The position numbers were made by a program, and so were the translations under genes. The notes under the pieces were generated by a model, which had not been told where the DNA came from, searched no databases, and was given only the letters and a program-made list of their open reading frames with translations. Source: Elusimicrobiota bacterium (lineage in GTDB: Bacteria; Elusimicrobiota; Elusimicrobia; 2-02-FULL-39-32). From it: 64,000 nucleotides of DNA. Where the stretch lies: the NCBI GenBank assembly GCA_016180425.1, contig JACPBF010000010.1:1-64000 (forward strand), read 5' to 3'. This document shows, piece by piece, positions 36,751 to 45,074 of the stretch (within the stretch, counting starts at the first letter, position 1; each line of letters opens with the position of its first letter).

Positions 36751-37161
36751 ATGACAAAAGATGAAAAAAATAAACTTTCAAAAAAGGGATTGGATGTTTC
36801 TTTACCGGAGATGGAATCTTTCCCCACACAATTTAAAAATTACAAGATTACCATATGCGTTCCAGAATATACTTCTATCTGTCCAAAAACAGGTTTGCCG
36901 GATTTTGGCGTCATTACTCTTACCTATATTCCCAATCAATCTTGCGTAGAGCTAAAATCTTTTAAATATTATGTTCATGCTTATAGGAATATTGGCATTT
37001 TTTATGAGAACGCAGTGAACCGAATTTTGAAAGATTTCATTTCAGTCTGCAAACCAAAATGGGCATATATTAAAGGAGAATTTACTCCGCGGGGTGGAAT
37101 AAAAACCACAATAGAAGCTGAATATGGCAAGATAAAAAGAGATTCTGCAAAGAATTTATGA
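36751..37161 (+). CDS. queF: NADPH-dependent preQ0 reductase
   Basis: QueF reduces the nitrile of preQ0 to the amine preQ1. The 136-residue protein is the short (unimodular) form. The active-site Cys44 lies in YTSICPKTGLPDFG with Asp51, and the substrate motif is ELKSFKYYVHAYRNIGIFYE. FTPRGGI follows. It links queC to tgt/queA. Its stop codon overlaps the start of a Crp/Fnr-type regulator by 4 nt. Confidence 0.95.
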   Translation: MTKDEKNKLSKKGLDVSLPEMESFPTQFKNYKITICVPEYTSICPKTGLPDFGVITLTYIPNQSCVELKSFKYYVHAYRNIGIFYENAVNRILKDFISVCKPKWAYIKGEFTPRGGIKTTIEAEYGKIKRDSAKNL

Positions 37162-37814
37162 TCTCCCTTTCCATTAATCAGATTTCTCTTTTCCTTTCCT
37201 TCCTTGAACCTTTTAATCATCTCTCCACTGATCAAGTCTCGACAATAGCTGAATGCGCCACGGTTGTGGAATACTCGAAGAGCGCTACCCTCTTTCTGGA
37301 AGGGGAGAAGAGGGATTATTTTTTAATAGTTTATAGAGGCGCGATCGCGTGTAAAAAAAACAATCTTAATGGAAATCTTTATACCTGCTCTATTTTTGGA
37401 CCAGGCGAGGTCTTAGGTTTTGAATTTTGTTTGGATAATGATGGGCGCTATTGTGGTACTGCGATTGCTTTAGTCCCTACTGTTTTATTTAAACTACCCT
37501 ATAAACTTATAGAGCCCTATATTGCAGACAATAATAAATTCATGCAGGGGCTTTGTTCCCTTCAAACCCAGACCATAAAGGAGTTGAGATATATAAAAAA
37601 TATGGGACAAGAGCCGATTGAATTTAGAATTGTCATGGCTCTTCAAAGGCTCTATGCCATTTTTGGAAACACTATTCCTCTTACAAAAAAAGAGATTGGG
37701 CATTTTGCCTGCACAACTACTGAGACTGTATCCAGAGTGATCTCTAAGTTGCAAAAGAAAGGCATCCTGATTTCAAACAGAGGGAATGTTGTCCTTAAAA
37801 AAATTCAAAAATAG
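37158..37814 (+). CDS. Crp/Fnr-family transcription regulator
   Basis: A 218-residue regulator. Residues 20-140 form the cyclic-nucleotide-type beta-roll (FLEGEKRDYFLIVYRGAI, GPGEVLGFEF), and the C-terminal winged helix has KKEIGHFACTTTETVSRVISKLQ. The recognition helix residues Glu189, Ser192 and Arg193 give the E-x-x-S-R pattern of FNR, which contacts TTGAT half-sites, rather than CRP's R-E-x3-R. The N-terminal four-Cys cluster of FNR is absent, although other cysteines are present, so the signal may be NO, redox or a ligand. It overlaps queF (ATGA). A matching palindrome lies downstream at 37968-37999, and nrfHA are close by. Confidence 0.92.
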   Translation: MISLSINQISLFLSFLEPFNHLSTDQVSTIAECATVVEYSKSATLFLEGEKRDYFLIVYRGAIACKKNNLNGNLYTCSIFGPGEVLGFEFCLDNDGRYCGTAIALVPTVLFKLPYKLIEPYIADNNKFMQGLCSLQTQTIKELRYIKNMGQEPIEFRIVMALQRLYAIFGNTIPLTKKEIGHFACTTTETVSRVISKLQKKGILISNRGNVVLKKIQK

Positions 37815-37924
37815 TCTCTTTCCGTTATTTTTTAGGTATTATCTATCTCTATCCAACCATTCTGTTAAATTTAATATTACATTAAGAATGGCACTCTTTT
37901 CCGTCTGAGTTCTCATTTTCTAAG

Positions 37925-37940
37925 GCAATATTCAGGTTAA
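37925..37940 (-). repeat. Degenerate copy of the AACCCGAATATTGC repeat
   Basis: GCAATATTCAGGTTAA differs from the reverse repeat GCAATATTCGGGTTAA at one position. It sits in the 314-nt gap after the Crp/Fnr gene and may be a decayed copy. Confidence 0.35.
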
Positions 37941-37967
37941 AATTTTAGCAATTCTAATTCTTTTTTA

Positions 37968-37999
37968 AATTTGTCCATGATTTAAATCATGGACAAATT
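37968..37999. promoter_or_regulatory. 32-bp perfect palindrome with an FNR-like core
   Basis: The palindrome is exact over 32 bp, centred between 37983 and 37984. Its core ATGAT-TTAA-ATCAT differs from the FNR/NnrR consensus TTGAT-N4-ATCAA by one base per half. The flanking TTTGTCC and GGACAAA arms extend it. It lies 153 nt after the Crp/Fnr stop codon and 129 nt before the next gene. No T-run follows, so it is not a normal terminator. The rest of the 37815-38128 gap holds one degenerate repeat and no gene I can see. Confidence 0.6.
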
Positions 38000-38128
38000 C
38001 TAGAAATCCTTTAATACTTATAGCGTAGCTTCACAATAAGAATCAAAAGCGCAGGGTGCTAAGGACTTGCCTCTGGGTTCTAATATAAACAGAAGTAAAA
38101 TCTATTTGATCAATAGGAGGCGAAGATT

Positions 38129-38662
38129 ATGAATTATTTCACGTTCAATATCGTAAGGTTATTTTTTTTGGCACCCCTATTCATTTTGGCTATTTGTGTT
38201 GGAGAATCTTTTGCAGAGGGAGAAGTACTTTCTAATTGCTTTTGTGAGGGGAAAGTGAAGGATCTAGTAGACAAAACAACTAAGATATCCGTTCTAGGTA
38301 ACTATTACCGAAATAGAAACTCGCGTGGGTTTTCTACTACAGCCCAGGGAATGGTTATAAGTTTAACCGATAATGTAAAATGTTATATCCCAACACAAAC
38401 GTCCGACCCCAACAAGGGGTGGGAATATAAGGTAAAAATAACAGAATCTAATACTAACCAGGACTATAACAATGGCTCATATGAAGTAAGGGCGAAGAAA
38501 GATGATCAGAATGTGATAAGCGGTATAGGGCCAATTGTTTATAGAGTGGAACTTAGGAAGGATAAGAAGCCGATTTATAAGCATATAATTAAGCATGCAA
38601 TTTATAATTTTGGATTTTTCCAATGGCACATGGGCTGGTTGTGTGACCCTAAACATCAGTAA
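38129..38662 (+). CDS. Secreted protein of unknown function
   Basis: A 177-residue protein with a clear Sec signal peptide (residues 1-29, cleavage near SFA). The mature part is basic, has a CFC pair near its start and one more Cys near the end, and no family I recognise. A strong GGAGG Shine-Dalgarno precedes the ATG. The FNR-like palindrome lies upstream and could control it. It resembles the other small exported proteins at 45075 and 45752 only in general character. Confidence 0.75.
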   Translation: MNYFTFNIVRLFFLAPLFILAICVGESFAEGEVLSNCFCEGKVKDLVDKTTKISVLGNYYRNRNSRGFSTTAQGMVISLTDNVKCYIPTQTSDPNKGWEYKVKITESNTNQDYNNGSYEVRAKKDDQNVISGIGPIVYRVELRKDKKPIYKHIIKHAIYNFGFFQWHMGWLCDPKHQ

Positions 38663-38746
38663 TCACATAGCTGGCGCTGGCGATTTTTGCGTAATCTTCT
38701 AAAAAAATAGACAACTTTTCACTTCAGAACGCATTCTGCTAGATAT

Positions 38747-39088
38747 TTAAAGATATTTTAGGAACTTATTGTTTTTGTCTAGCAGCACGTTCTTGGCTGG
38801 AATTGGTTTATCTGTAAGCTCAAAACCCATGACAATGATTTCTTCTCCTACCTTAATTCGATGGGCAGCGGCTCCATTCATGCAGATAGTTCCAGAACCT
38901 TGTTTTCCTACCATAATATAAGTTTCTAATCTTTGGCCTGTAGTGTTGCTAGAGACCAGCACTCTTTCTCCTGGCCAGAAACCAGCTTTTTCAATTAAAT
39001 TCTCATCTATGGTAATGCTGCCGATATAGTCTAAGCGCGATTCAGTTACAATCGCTTTATGTAGTTTTGACCTTAAGAGCCATCTCAT
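38747..39088 (-). CDS. panD: Aspartate 1-decarboxylase proenzyme
   Basis: PanD makes beta-alanine from aspartate for pantothenate synthesis. The 113-residue proenzyme has RSKLHKAIVTES, the self-cleavage site in YIGSITID (between Gly23 and Ser24, which becomes the pyruvoyl group), and the CMNGAAAHRIKVGEEIIVM segment. It is complete and a single-gene unit downstream of nrfA on the same strand. Confidence 0.94.
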   Translation of the reverse strand: MRWLLRSKLHKAIVTESRLDYIGSITIDENLIEKAGFWPGERVLVSSNTTGQRLETYIMVGKQGSGTICMNGAAAHRIKVGEEIIVMGFELTDKPIPAKNVLLDKNNKFLKYL

Positions 39089-39147
39089 TGATTAAAAGTC
39101 CTTGTTTTTAAAATTTTAAGAGCGTTTATTCTACAACATTTACCTTT

Positions 39148-40530
39148 TTATTCCAATCGTCCGTCTTTATTGCGTTCTAAAAGAACTCTTTGTCCTTTGC
39201 GCACTAAATTGATCGAGTCTGCTAGGATGCGAGCTGCTTCTTGGGGAGCATGAAAACCAGTGGAATTTTCCGCTTCTACAAAATCAAGCCGGAACTGCGC
39301 TTTACGTTGATAATCTCTGGCTAAGGCTAATTGCGGATTATTTGCATCTTTGGCTTTAGCGCTTTTTATGTCAAGAATAAATTCAATTAAAGCATCCATA
39401 GCTTGGTTCCGTAAACCAAAGGTGCGTTGTTGGATTATCTCTACCCGTTCTTTTAGCTCTTGCTCAGAGGCTTTATGGCAGGTTTGGCAGGAGCGATTAA
39501 TGTTGAGTAAAGGACTGCGAACATGGTGGTCGCTTATTTTCATTGCCCCTTCTCTTTTATAAGGCATATGGCAATCAGCGCAGGCCACACCCGCTCTTGC
39601 ATGAATTCCTTGATTCCACATTTCAAATTCCGGATGTTGAGCTTTAAGAACCTCAGCTCCTGTCTCTTTATGAACCCAATCTTTATGCTGGTTCTGGTCA
39701 TAATATGCCATGATTTCATCCACTTTTAATCCGTTAGCCCAAGGATAGACCAGACGTTTTTCTTTTCCTTTAAAATAATATTCTACATGGCACTGACCAC
39801 ATACAAAAGAACGCATTTCTTGGCGCGTGGCCATGGTATTCACATCATAGTTTTTTATCCCTTGAGCAGCTTTTAGCGCTTTCATGCCTTCTAAAAATCC
39901 AGGACGGGTTATCCTTAACTGCATGGTTTTTGGATCATGGCAGTCAATGCAGGAAACTGGATGTTGCACATGTTTTCGCGCTTCAAAGTAAGGCATCTGA
40001 TTCATTTTTTCAAATCCTTTGATTAGATCTCCATCCCCTAATTTTTTATAGGCAACGTAAAGGGAGGCGTGGCAATGCATGCAAGTTCCTGGTTGCGGGG
40101 CTGCGATTTGTCTTTCAGTAAAAGTCTGGTCTTCTAACATGTAAGCATGTCCCCTTTCTTCTCTAAAATCTTTGGAAAAAGCATAGCCAGCCCAGATTAT
40201 TTTTAAGCGCGGATCTTCTTCTAGTTTGGATTGAGCAACAATGGATCTTGGGTCTGCTTGTGTTGGGGTTCTCGGTATAGCCTCGCTCCCGCCATACTTG
40301 GTTCTTACCATATCTACTGTGCGTTTATATCCATCGTATTGTAAAGGAAAATTTTTTCCCCAGATAGAAGCGTCTTCGGTTTCATCTGTAAGTTCTACAA
40401 CTCGGAAAAATGGATTTTTGCTTTCTTGCTTACGTTCAAATATGTTGATTAATAAAGCTGTGATTCCGAGCGCTGAAATAGAGGCTATGATTCCTACTAA
40501 AATTAGCATGCTAAAACGGTTATTTTTCAT
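39148..40530 (-). CDS. nrfA: Ammonia-forming cytochrome c nitrite reductase, CxxCH type
   Basis: NrfA reduces nitrite to ammonium with six electrons in the periplasm. The 460-residue protein has an N-terminal signal anchor (residues 8-30) and five haem motifs: CMHCH (150-154), CIDCH (194-198), CGQCH (244-248), CADCH (317-321) and CQTCH (348-352). The first, catalytic haem has His where most NrfA have Lys (CxxCK), as in Campylobacter-type enzymes. ERGHAYMLEDQ before it and HVEYYFKG after the third haem match the active site. It is co-directional with the electron donor gene nrfH, 37 nt upstream. Confidence 0.95.
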   Translation of the reverse strand: MKNNRFSMLILVGIIASISALGITALLINIFERKQESKNPFFRVVELTDETEDASIWGKNFPLQYDGYKRTVDMVRTKYGGSEAIPRTPTQADPRSIVAQSKLEEDPRLKIIWAGYAFSKDFREERGHAYMLEDQTFTERQIAAPQPGTCMHCHASLYVAYKKLGDGDLIKGFEKMNQMPYFEARKHVQHPVSCIDCHDPKTMQLRITRPGFLEGMKALKAAQGIKNYDVNTMATRQEMRSFVCGQCHVEYYFKGKEKRLVYPWANGLKVDEIMAYYDQNQHKDWVHKETGAEVLKAQHPEFEMWNQGIHARAGVACADCHMPYKREGAMKISDHHVRSPLLNINRSCQTCHKASEQELKERVEIIQQRTFGLRNQAMDALIEFILDIKSAKAKDANNPQLALARDYQRKAQFRLDFVEAENSTGFHAPQEAARILADSINLVRKGQRVLLERNKDGRLE

Positions 40531-40567
40531 CTTACCCTGTCTCCTTTATTTAAACTGAATATTGGAT

Positions 40568-41038
40568 TTAAGGATGTCCTACAGAGCCATGGCACTGAAC
40601 GCAAGAGAGATGATCGGTTTTTTTATGAGGGCCATCCATGGCGATCACAATATCTTGATGGCATCTGCGGCAATTATTTTCAGCAATTTCCTTATTATGC
40701 GCCTTGATTCGAATAGGTTCATTAAAATTTCCTGTAGTGAAATAAAATGAATGCCAGAATCCGTTTGCAGCCTTAGTCTTATATTTTCCAAGCGGATTAT
40801 GCGGCGTATGACAATCATTACAGGTTGCTGCTGTGTGATGGCTGGATTTAATCCATCCATTATATTGATCATTCATGATGTGGCAATTTGCGCATGCTTC
40901 TGGATTATTGCTTAAGTAAGAATATCCTTTTGCATAAATAAAAGTATAGATGCTAAGCCCAGCGCCTAGTCCAATGGAACAACTTAATAATATTGGAAGC
41001 AGGTGTCTCCATGAAAAATTTTTAAAATTCCATTTCAT
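40568..41038 (-). CDS. nrfH: NrfH, tetrahaem quinol dehydrogenase (NapC/NirT family)
   Basis: A 156-residue membrane-anchored cytochrome that passes electrons from menaquinol to NrfA. One N-terminal transmembrane helix (about residues 12-34) is followed by four haem motifs: CANCH (49-53), CNDCH (73-77), CRRCH (123-127) and CVQCH (146-150). The order nrfH-nrfA is the usual one outside enteric bacteria. The gap upstream (41039-41223) is extremely AT-rich and contains TTGACCTAATTCAT on the minus strand, a poor match to an FNR site. Confidence 0.94.
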   Translation of the reverse strand: MKWNFKNFSWRHLLPILLSCSIGLGAGLSIYTFIYAKGYSYLSNNPEACANCHIMNDQYNGWIKSSHHTAATCNDCHTPHNPLGKYKTKAANGFWHSFYFTTGNFNEPIRIKAHNKEIAENNCRRCHQDIVIAMDGPHKKTDHLSCVQCHGSVGHP

Positions 41039-41223
41039 TATTTGTTTTTATTTTTTGCTTATAATACTAAATCATTTTATCATGAATTAGGTCAAATTAG
41101 TTTTTCCGTATAAAAAAATTGGTTCTTTCTTTTATTTTTTGGATCAATGGATGAGGTATAGGGGCATTCAATTTTTAAGTTTTCTTTTGTATTTATAATA
41201 AAAAAATATTTTTTAAAACCCTA

Positions 41224-41253
41224 TTGACAAGATTCATTTTATTTTTGCATAAT
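41224..41253 (+). promoter_or_regulatory. Promoter of the FecR/barrel operon
   Basis: A perfect TTGACA (41224-41229) and CATAAT (41248-41253) are separated by 18 bp. Transcription should start near 41260, only a few bases before the GTG at 41263, so the message would be almost leaderless. Confidence 0.6.
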
Positions 41254-41262
41254 TGTGCCATA

Positions 41263-42963
41263 GTGAAAAAAATTGTTTTCATTATTGCTTTTTTAGTCCC
41301 CACCCTAGCCTTTAGCGAAGGCATTAAAATTTCAGGTATTAGCGGCAATGTGGAAGTTCGTTTAACCCCAACTGCGGAGTGGCAATCCGCAACCCTTGGA
41401 GCTGAAGTTCCTCAAGGATCTTCCATCCGCACTTCTGAAAAAAGCAGAGCCTCTCTTCTATTTCCTAATAAATCCATTATATGGCTTAAAGAAAATACCA
41501 GCATGGAAATTGAAAAACAAGTTGCTCAAGAAAATCAGATCGCTTTAAATGTTGGTTCTCTTAAAGTGCGTGTGCCTCATTTAAAAAGGAAAGAAAAATT
41601 TTATTTAAGGACCGGCCGTTCAGTTGCGGCTGTGCGCGGTACTGTTTTTACATCCGAATGGGATGGAAATAAACCGACCGGGTATCAGGTTGTATTCGGC
41701 GAAATTAAGCTTGGGGATGTGGGAAATCTTTTGCAAAGAGCGGCGTCGGTTATGGAAAATAAAGATGACGTAAAATTGACCACTGTTAAAGAATTAGATG
41801 AGAAAACTGGCGAGATTAAAGAGGTCGCCTACGGGCTTAAGGTAACTTTAACGCAAGGGCATAGTTATTCGGATGGTAAAATTTCTGTGATGACTCGGGA
41901 ACAAGAGATCCATGCTCTGGAAAATTGGGATCCAGGGGTTCCTGAGGATAAACGCCAAGATCAGTTGAAGGAAAATGAGAATAAAAGAACGGAGCTTCGT
42001 CAGTTTGCTGCAAGCGCTCGGGATATAAACCAAGATGTTAGAGGTCAAGTAGAGACCACAAGGGAAGCAGATTTTGCTTCCGGCAGAACTCTTAAAGATA
42101 GACATGGAAATTTGGTCCAAGTGGAGCAGCGTTTGGATCGTCCGGATAGCAAAACCATGCAGGTATTAAATGTTGTGAAAAGAACAGAATATAGTTCCAG
42201 AGGATTGCGTACCTATGCTTACAATGGGGGTAACGCGGCCCGGGTAGATGTTGTAATTGGCAAGGTAGAGTTTAATAAAGAGCTGCCTCAACAAATTAAT
42301 GAAATTCCAGGATTTTTGCAGGAGAATAAAGATACTATTAAGGTAGAAAAAGCGCAATTAATTGTAGCAAACCAAACAGATGTTGACAGCGTGTTTGCTA
42401 TAGGTTATTTAGGTAAAAGAGATCCTGTTGTCAATGGGAATGATGATATTAAGTCGGATTTATTTGTTGGAACCTTGGGTACAGGCGGAGGAAAAACAGG
42501 AAGGGAAAAATTGTTCACTTTGGAATTAGACAACAGTAATAATGTGAGCGGTTTAACGCGTTTTGTACAAGATACAACGATTGACTATATTAGAACTGAT
42601 GGAGCCGGGGGGGAACTTTACCGATCAGAAGCAAGACGTTGGCAGCAATACGCAGATAGCACACAAAAACTTTGGCTGGCAAGTGAGAATTTTGTGATTG
42701 ATAATGGAGGAAAAATAAGAAATATTTCGGATTTTACTGGCGGATCCAATAGTTTTGACATTTTTTTTAAGGATACTGCAACTCAGGTAGTTGTTTTTGC
42801 TAAGGAGGATTCTTCTAACAAGCCTGGGAGTGTGGATGCCACTAATTTTTCAGGCGGTAACTCGGCAAAAAGAAACGTGGATGTTGTGGTCACTCCGGAT
42901 ATTGCTGTTTCTATTCTTAAGACTCTTGCTACCAGCGCAGATGTTCTTAAAACAACCCAATAA
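41263..42963 (+). CDS. Exported FecR-domain protein
   Basis: A 566-residue exported protein. The GTG at 41263 gives a clean signal peptide (VKKIVFIIAFLVPTLAFS); a TTG 39 nt upstream is the -35 box of the promoter. Residues about 18-140 form a FecR domain: GNVEVRLTP, VPQGSSIRTSEKSRASLLFPNKSIIWLKEN, and SVAAVRGTVF. The remaining 400 residues are unfamiliar, rich in Asn, Asp and Gly with beta character. In many diderm lineages such proteins sit in the periplasm or on the surface, away from any iron regulation. It overlaps the next barrel gene by one base and heads a three-gene operon. Confidence 0.85.
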   Translation: MKKIVFIIAFLVPTLAFSEGIKISGISGNVEVRLTPTAEWQSATLGAEVPQGSSIRTSEKSRASLLFPNKSIIWLKENTSMEIEKQVAQENQIALNVGSLKVRVPHLKRKEKFYLRTGRSVAAVRGTVFTSEWDGNKPTGYQVVFGEIKLGDVGNLLQRAASVMENKDDVKLTTVKELDEKTGEIKEVAYGLKVTLTQGHSYSDGKISVMTREQEIHALENWDPGVPEDKRQDQLKENENKRTELRQFAASARDINQDVRGQVETTREADFASGRTLKDRHGNLVQVEQRLDRPDSKTMQVLNVVKRTEYSSRGLRTYAYNGGNAARVDVVIGKVEFNKELPQQINEIPGFLQENKDTIKVEKAQLIVANQTDVDSVFAIGYLGKRDPVVNGNDDIKSDLFVGTLGTGGGKTGREKLFTLELDNSNNVSGLTRFVQDTTIDYIRTDGAGGELYRSEARRWQQYADSTQKLWLASENFVIDNGGKIRNISDFTGGSNSFDIFFKDTATQVVVFAKEDSSNKPGSVDATNFSGGNSAKRNVDVVVTPDIAVSILKTLATSADVLKTTQ

Positions 42964-43748
42964 TGCGAATATTTAAATTTACATTTTTTTCCTCATTTCT
43001 TTTTTTCGGCTTAATATCTTTTTCATTTGCGGAAAATCAATTTCAAAGTTTTGCTATTCAACAAGCTGGTAAATTGTTAGCTAATCCCCCTCTTTTTATC
43101 TATGAATTTCAAAGAAATATGGAGTCCACTAATCCTCTCCCCACAGGCAAAAAATTAGGTTTGAATTACCATTTTTTAGGCGGGATTTTAATTGTGCCGT
43201 TGCCGGATTTAACTTCTGCCGGGAATCTTTCCGGAAAATTTCGTTTACATCCTGAAGGCCGTCTCTATCCGGGATTGCCGCAATTTGATTTGGTTGGAGG
43301 CTATTGGCAATCCCTGTTAACTCCTTTGATAGAGGATAAAAATGCGAAATCTTCCGATGCGGACACCAAACTTAAAAGAGCGGATTTAAAAGGGTATTAC
43401 GGCGCATTAATAATGACCAGTTCTTTAGAACCACGGGTTCGTCTTTTTTGGGGGTATAAGTATTCTCTATTGGATATTGATATTGATTTGAATAAGTCCG
43501 AGAAGATTTTAGGAAGTTCAGTTAGCAGTTTTAAAGGGGGTTTGAAAGAACATACTCTTTCTGCTGGTCTTGAGCATACTTACGGTGAAAATAAGCGGTG
43601 GATTTTAGAAGGCGGTTACGGAGTAAAAAATAATTTGATTTCTGCAAAGGTGAGCTGGTATCGCAAATATTTGGAACTTGGTTTGAATATCTATCCTGAA
43701 TCAGTATTCATTATGCAGCCGCAAGTTAATTTTCATTTTAATTTCTAA
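42963..43748 (+). CDS. Putative outer-membrane beta-barrel protein
   Basis: A 261-residue protein with a signal peptide (residues 1-23) and alternating amphipathic beta-strands with many Tyr, Gly and aromatic ends, finishing in VNFHFNF, a C-terminal Phe typical of outer-membrane barrels. The start overlaps the FecR gene stop, and its end overlaps the start of the next barrel, so the three gene products probably form one assembly. I do not recognise a named family. Confidence 0.75.
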   Translation: MRIFKFTFFSSFLFFGLISFSFAENQFQSFAIQQAGKLLANPPLFIYEFQRNMESTNPLPTGKKLGLNYHFLGGILIVPLPDLTSAGNLSGKFRLHPEGRLYPGLPQFDLVGGYWQSLLTPLIEDKNAKSSDADTKLKRADLKGYYGALIMTSSLEPRVRLFWGYKYSLLDIDIDLNKSEKILGSSVSSFKGGLKEHTLSAGLEHTYGENKRWILEGGYGVKNNLISAKVSWYRKYLELGLNIYPESVFIMQPQVNFHFNF

Positions 43749-44956
43749 TGAAAACGTTATCAATATTATTAGCTTTTTTTAGTTTAATTGGGAGTGGGAG
43801 CCTTTGGGCAGTTCCTGCGGAAAGTAAAAGATTTACGCCTTATTTTAATATGAACATGTTGCAAGGCGCGTATCTGCCAACAAAGGGTGATTTTTTTTCA
43901 GGCGCTAATGTCAACATGAGCGTGGGTTTGCTTTCCAAAATTGCGGATAGTCATTCAATTTTTGCGCTTTATGATCTTGGTTTTACTGGAGAGGGATTTC
44001 GTTTTCCTGATACCAAAGAATTTGGCTCTAAGGAACTTTCTCATAACTTTAATGGGGAATACCGCTGGCAAATTTTTGATTGGTTTAGGGTTAGGCCGGG
44101 AGCTAACTATGGGTTTACTTATTCTAGAACCGCAGCTAATGAGGTCTGGGGAGAAGGTCTTTACGATAGCAAAACAACTGGCGGACAACTAGCCGTTGAC
44201 TATTCATTTGATTTTTTTAACAGGAATGCGGTTTTTACGTTTTTGGGAGCCTACAGGGTTGTTAAGCTCCCTAACTACAGCGATATTATCCGTGAGTTTC
44301 AGGGACTTAGTTCAAATTCTGAGCTTGCCTGCTGTCTTAAGGATACAAAAGCAATGGAAGGAACATTTTCTTTTACATGGAATAAGGCTTTTGGAAAAAT
44401 TCGATATTTAATCAATGATTTTGATAAAGAGAAGGTTGTTGAATCAAATGGAAAATATGGAACCACTGCTCAGAAAGATACTCGGGTGATTCTAAACGGA
44501 GGGTTTCAAGGAAAACTTTGGATTTTTGAAACCTCGCCAAATATCACATATACGCAGCATCGTTCAAACCAAAATTTTCTTCTTTTTAAATCTGCTACCG
44601 ATATAGCCCCAACCTTTGCTTCCAGTTACTATAATCACAATGAACTTGGATTTGCTGTGCCACTCTATATGAATTTTACAAAAAAAACAGCGCTAAGCGG
44701 AGTTTTTGACTATAAGAGGAGAGAGTACACAAATCGTCAGCCTAGGGATGGAGCAAATAATTTTATTAGCGGCGAAGTGCAAAAAAATAACATGGTTACT
44801 TTAACTGCTGGTTTACGCAGAAAATTGAATGAGATATCTGCTATGTCTATTACTTATTCTTCCGTTATAGCAACTTCAAATAATAAGTTCGAGAAGTACC
44901 TGCCTTATAACTATTCTGGCCAAAGCGTCGCCATTGGCTACCACCTTACCTATTAA
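43748..44956 (+). CDS. Larger outer-membrane beta-barrel protein
   Basis: A 402-residue exported protein (signal peptide 1-22, cleavage near LWA). The mature chain is almost entirely predicted beta hairpins with aromatic girdles, and ends AIGYHLTY with a terminal aromatic residue. About 16 strands would fit its length. It is the third gene of the FecR operon. Transport or surface display are both possible; no plug domain or TonB box is visible. Confidence 0.75.
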   Translation: MKTLSILLAFFSLIGSGSLWAVPAESKRFTPYFNMNMLQGAYLPTKGDFFSGANVNMSVGLLSKIADSHSIFALYDLGFTGEGFRFPDTKEFGSKELSHNFNGEYRWQIFDWFRVRPGANYGFTYSRTAANEVWGEGLYDSKTTGGQLAVDYSFDFFNRNAVFTFLGAYRVVKLPNYSDIIREFQGLSSNSELACCLKDTKAMEGTFSFTWNKAFGKIRYLINDFDKEKVVESNGKYGTTAQKDTRVILNGGFQGKLWIFETSPNITYTQHRSNQNFLLFKSATDIAPTFASSYYNHNELGFAVPLYMNFTKKTALSGVFDYKRREYTNRQPRDGANNFISGEVQKNNMVTLTAGLRRKLNEISAMSITYSSVIATSNNKFEKYLPYNYSGQSVAIGYHLTY

Positions 44957-45041
44957 GTCTTAATATTTTTTTTGATCACACAGTTCTATTTGCCGCAAAT
45001 GTGACATTACTAAAAAATTTCTACACCCTGTAATCTCCCCC

Positions 45042-45070
45042 TTGACAGACTAGATTATTCCTGTTATACC
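45042..45070 (+). promoter_or_regulatory. Promoter directly against the start of the 45075 gene
   Basis: TTGACA (45042-45047), 17-bp spacer, TATACC (45065-45070). The expected transcription start (about 45077) coincides with the ATG at 45075, so translation is either leaderless or begins at the second ATG (45087). Confidence 0.6.
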
Positions 45071-45074
45071 TGTT

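Noticed and set aside
37968-37999. 32-bp palindrome as a simple Rho-independent terminator
   Set aside because: It lacks a T-run, is AT-rich in the core and lies 153 nt after the gene; a regulator site fits better.
41224-41262. TTG at 41224 as the FecR gene start
   Set aside because: The TTG is part of a perfect TTGACA -35 box with a matching -10 box; the GTG at 41263 opens a clean signal peptide.
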